Positions 62,343-64,000 of a stretch of DNA of 64,000 nucleotides are shown in pieces. The stretch comes from a beta proteobacterium AAP65 (GTDB taxonomy: Bacteria > Pseudomonadota > Gammaproteobacteria > Burkholderiales > Burkholderiaceae_C). The notes below the pieces were generated by a model. The model was not told where the DNA came from and made no database searches. It saw nothing but the letters and a program-made list of their open reading frames with translations. How positions within the stretch are numbered: position 1 is the first letter of the stretch; each line of letters opens with the position of its first letter. A program made the translations under genes and the position numbers. Where the stretch lies: the NCBI GenBank assembly GCA_001295865.1, contig LJHW01000014.1, positions 1 through 64,000 of the forward strand. Reading direction: 5' to 3'.

Positions 62343-63253
62343 GCGACTTCATCAACAGTGGCTGGGCCCTCTTTGTGGCCGCCACCACGGTACTGGGCCT
62401 GGTCTTGTGCCTGGCGCTGCTGATCATCGCCAGCCGCCGCAAGGTGATGGCCGACGACAACACCACCGGCCACGTGTGGGACGAAGACCTGCGCGAACTG
62501 AACAACCCGCTGCCGCGCTGGTGGATGTGGCTGTTTGTCATCACGGTGGTCTTCGCGGCCGTCTACTTGGCCTTCTACCCCGGCCTGGGCAGCCACGCCG
62601 GCACGCTGAAGTGGAGCAGCGTGGGCCAGTACGAAGCCGAGCAGAAAAAGGCCGAGGCGGCGCTGGCCCCGGTGTACGCCAAGTTCGCGCCCATGAAAGC
62701 CGAAGAGCTGGCGCGTGACGAAGCGGCCATGGGTATCGGGCAGCGCCTGTACCTGAACAACTGCGCGCAGTGCCACGGCAGCGACGCGCGCGGCAGCAAG
62801 GGCTTCCCGAACCTCACCGACACCGACTGGCTGGGCGAGGGCTCGCACGACTATGTGAAGAAGGTGATCCTGGAAGGCCGCGTCGGCATGATGCCGCCCA
62901 TGGCCGCGGCGGTGGGCAGCGCTGAAGACGTGCGCAACGTCGCGAACTACGTGCTCAGCCTGTCGGGCAGTGCGCACAACAACATCGCCGCGCAGATGGG
63001 CAAGGCCAAGTTCGTCACCTGCGCGGCCTGCCACGGTGCCGACGGCAAGGGCAATGCCGCCTTGGGCGCGCCCAACCTCACCGACAAGATCTGGCTGCAC
63101 GGCTGGGGTGAGCAGGCCATCGTGAACATCATCACCAACGGCAAGAACAACGCCATGCCCGCCCAGGGCCGGCTGTTGACGCCCGAGCAGGTGCATGTGC
63201 TGGGGGCCTACGTGTGGAGCCTCTCGCAAGGGACGCGCGTTGCAACCCAATAA
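62339..63253 (+). CDS. ccoP: cbb3 oxidase diheme subunit CcoP
   Basis: The protein has 304 residues from a TTG start with AGGAG upstream. Two N-terminal membrane helices are present (WALFVAATTVLGLVLCLALL and MWLFVITVVFAAVYLAFY), separated by HVWDEDLRELNNPLPRWW, the hallmark of the long CcoP form. Two heme c sites follow: CAQCHG (about 142-147) and CAACHG (about 229-234). It accepts electrons from soluble cytochromes c. Confidence 0.97.
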   Translation: MSDFINSGWALFVAATTVLGLVLCLALLIIASRRKVMADDNTTGHVWDEDLRELNNPLPRWWMWLFVITVVFAAVYLAFYPGLGSHAGTLKWSSVGQYEAEQKKAEAALAPVYAKFAPMKAEELARDEAAMGIGQRLYLNNCAQCHGSDARGSKGFPNLTDTDWLGEGSHDYVKKVILEGRVGMMPPMAAAVGSAEDVRNVANYVLSLSGSAHNNIAAQMGKAKFVTCAACHGADGKGNAALGAPNLTDKIWLHGWGEQAIVNIITNGKNNAMPAQGRLLTPEQVHVLGAYVWSLSQGTRVATQ

Positions 63254-64000
63254 GGTGGCCCAGCCTGCGTCGCCCGAGGCTCCCTCGGGCGACGTGAAGG
63301 AACAGATCGTCTCGCTGTACCAGGCGCAGCAGAAGATCTACGCGCGCGCCGTCTCCGGCTGGTTCGCGCGCTGGCGCTGGGCGCTGGTGTGGGCCACGCA
63401 GCTGCTGTTCTACGGTCTGCCCTGGTTGAACTGGAACGGCCGCCAGGCCGTGCTCTTCGATCTCGGCAGCCGGCGTTTCTACATCTTCGAGCTGGTGCTC
63501 TACCCGCAGGACTTCATCTACCTGACGGGCCTGCTCATCGTCAGCGCCTACGCGCTCTTTCTCTTCACCACGGTGGCCGGCCGTCTCTGGTGCGGCTATG
63601 CCTGCCCGCAGACCGTGTACACCGAGATCTTCATGTGGGTGGAGCGCCGCATCGAAGGCGACCGCATGCGCCGCATGAAGCTCGACCAGGGCCCCTGGAC
63701 GCTGGAAAAGCTCGGGCGCAAGACGGCCAAGCAGGCGGCGTGGATCGCCATCGGTCTGTGGACGGGTTTCACCTTCGTCGGCTACTTCACGCCCATCCAG
63801 GAGCTCGGCGCTTCGGTGCTGGCCTTGGGCCTCGGCCCCTGGGAGACCTTCTGGGTGCTGTTCTACGGCTTCGCCACCTACGGCAATGCCGGCTGGATGC
63901 GCGAGCAGGTGTGCAAGTACATGTGCCCCTACGCGCGCTTCCAGAGCGTGATGTTCGACAAGGACACGCTGATCATCAGCTACGACGAGGCGCGCGGTGA
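63240..64000 (+). CDS. ccoG: cbb3 oxidase accessory ferredoxin CcoG, 3' end outside window
   Basis: The frame is open to the right edge, giving about 253 residues of an expected 450-490. The TTG at 63240 overlaps the end of ccoP and has AAGGGA upstream; a GTG at 63255 is an alternative. Visible features: QKIYARAVSGWFARWR, membrane helices, the first Cys motif WCGYACPQTVYTE and YMCPYARFQSVMFD. CcoG (RdxA/FixG family) is a membrane Cu-reductase that supplies Cu(I) for oxidase assembly. The ferredoxin cluster motifs would lie further right. Confidence 0.93.
   Translation, partial: MQPNKVAQPASPEAPSGDVKEQIVSLYQAQQKIYARAVSGWFARWRWALVWATQLLFYGLPWLNWNGRQAVLFDLGSRRFYIFELVLYPQDFIYLTGLLIVSAYALFLFTTVAGRLWCGYACPQTVYTEIFMWVERRIEGDRMRRMKLDQGPWTLEKLGRKTAKQAAWIAIGLWTGFTFVGYFTPIQELGASVLALGLGPWETFWVLFYGFATYGNAGWMREQVCKYMCPYARFQSVMFDKDTLIISYDEARG

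Overview
The window is high-G+C bacterial DNA with the gene content of a betaproteobacterium of the order Burkholderiales, probably the Leptothrix/Rubrivivax/Ideonella group. The evidence is a paaGIKABCDE phenylacetate cluster with a TetR regulator, an exbB-exbD-lpxK-trm112-kdsB-adk string, a ccoI-S-N-O-Q-P-G terminal oxidase cluster and large TonB-dependent receptors. The genus is an inference; no rRNA is present.

Two blocks look acquired. Block 1 (left edge to about 14.79 kb) ends at the 3' end of an intact tRNA-Ser(UGA). It starts with the C-terminal part of a GmrSD-like HNH protein. A tight six-gene defence operon follows: HTH-MNT nucleotidyltransferase, HEPN protein, DUF4391 protein, type III methylase Mod, RhuM-like protein and type III nuclease Res. 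Next comes a maintenance module: a repressor with a duplicated HTH domain, a divergent promoter/operator region, an HTH protein, a phage-type replication protein, a DUF4224 protein, a tyrosine integrase, ParA and ParB. A truncated second tRNA-Ser(UGA) lies just beyond the intact tRNA.

Block 2 (33571-44922) is a complete 11.35-kb integrated element. The last 50 bp of tRNA-Thr(CGU) at 33521-33570 recur perfectly at 44873-44922, next to a tyrosine integrase. Pairs of TGTAGCC repeats with 11-bp spacing lie inside both ends and are probable integrase arm sites. It has replication-type genes (HTH protein, primase/helicase, VRR-NUC nuclease) but no capsid or tail genes, so it resembles a phage satellite. 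Its cargo is an HNH nuclease with a DUF3427-like domain, three small exported proteins including a parvulin-like protein, and one protein with three internal repeats.

The rest looks like core genome. From 15 to 21 kb lie apaH, a CorC/HlyC-type membrane protein, a SapC-family protein, an M17 aminopeptidase and a tRNA-dihydrouridine synthase. From 21.3 to 28.4 kb is the phenylacetate pathway, with a palindromic candidate PaaR operator in front of paaG and the TetR gene at the end. From 28.3 to 33.4 kb lie an HNH-like unknown protein, a TonB-dependent receptor and a VanZ protein. From 45.3 to 49.7 kb is a second receptor with two exported unknowns. From 49.7 to 54.5 kb are leftward genes for fatty-acid metabolism, adenylate kinase, LPS precursor synthesis and ExbBD energy coupling. 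From 54.9 to 57.4 kb are xseA, sodB and a DUF192 protein. From 57.5 kb to the right edge is the cbb3 oxidase cluster, with two FNR/FixK-like boxes each placed at about -41.5 relative to a possible -10.
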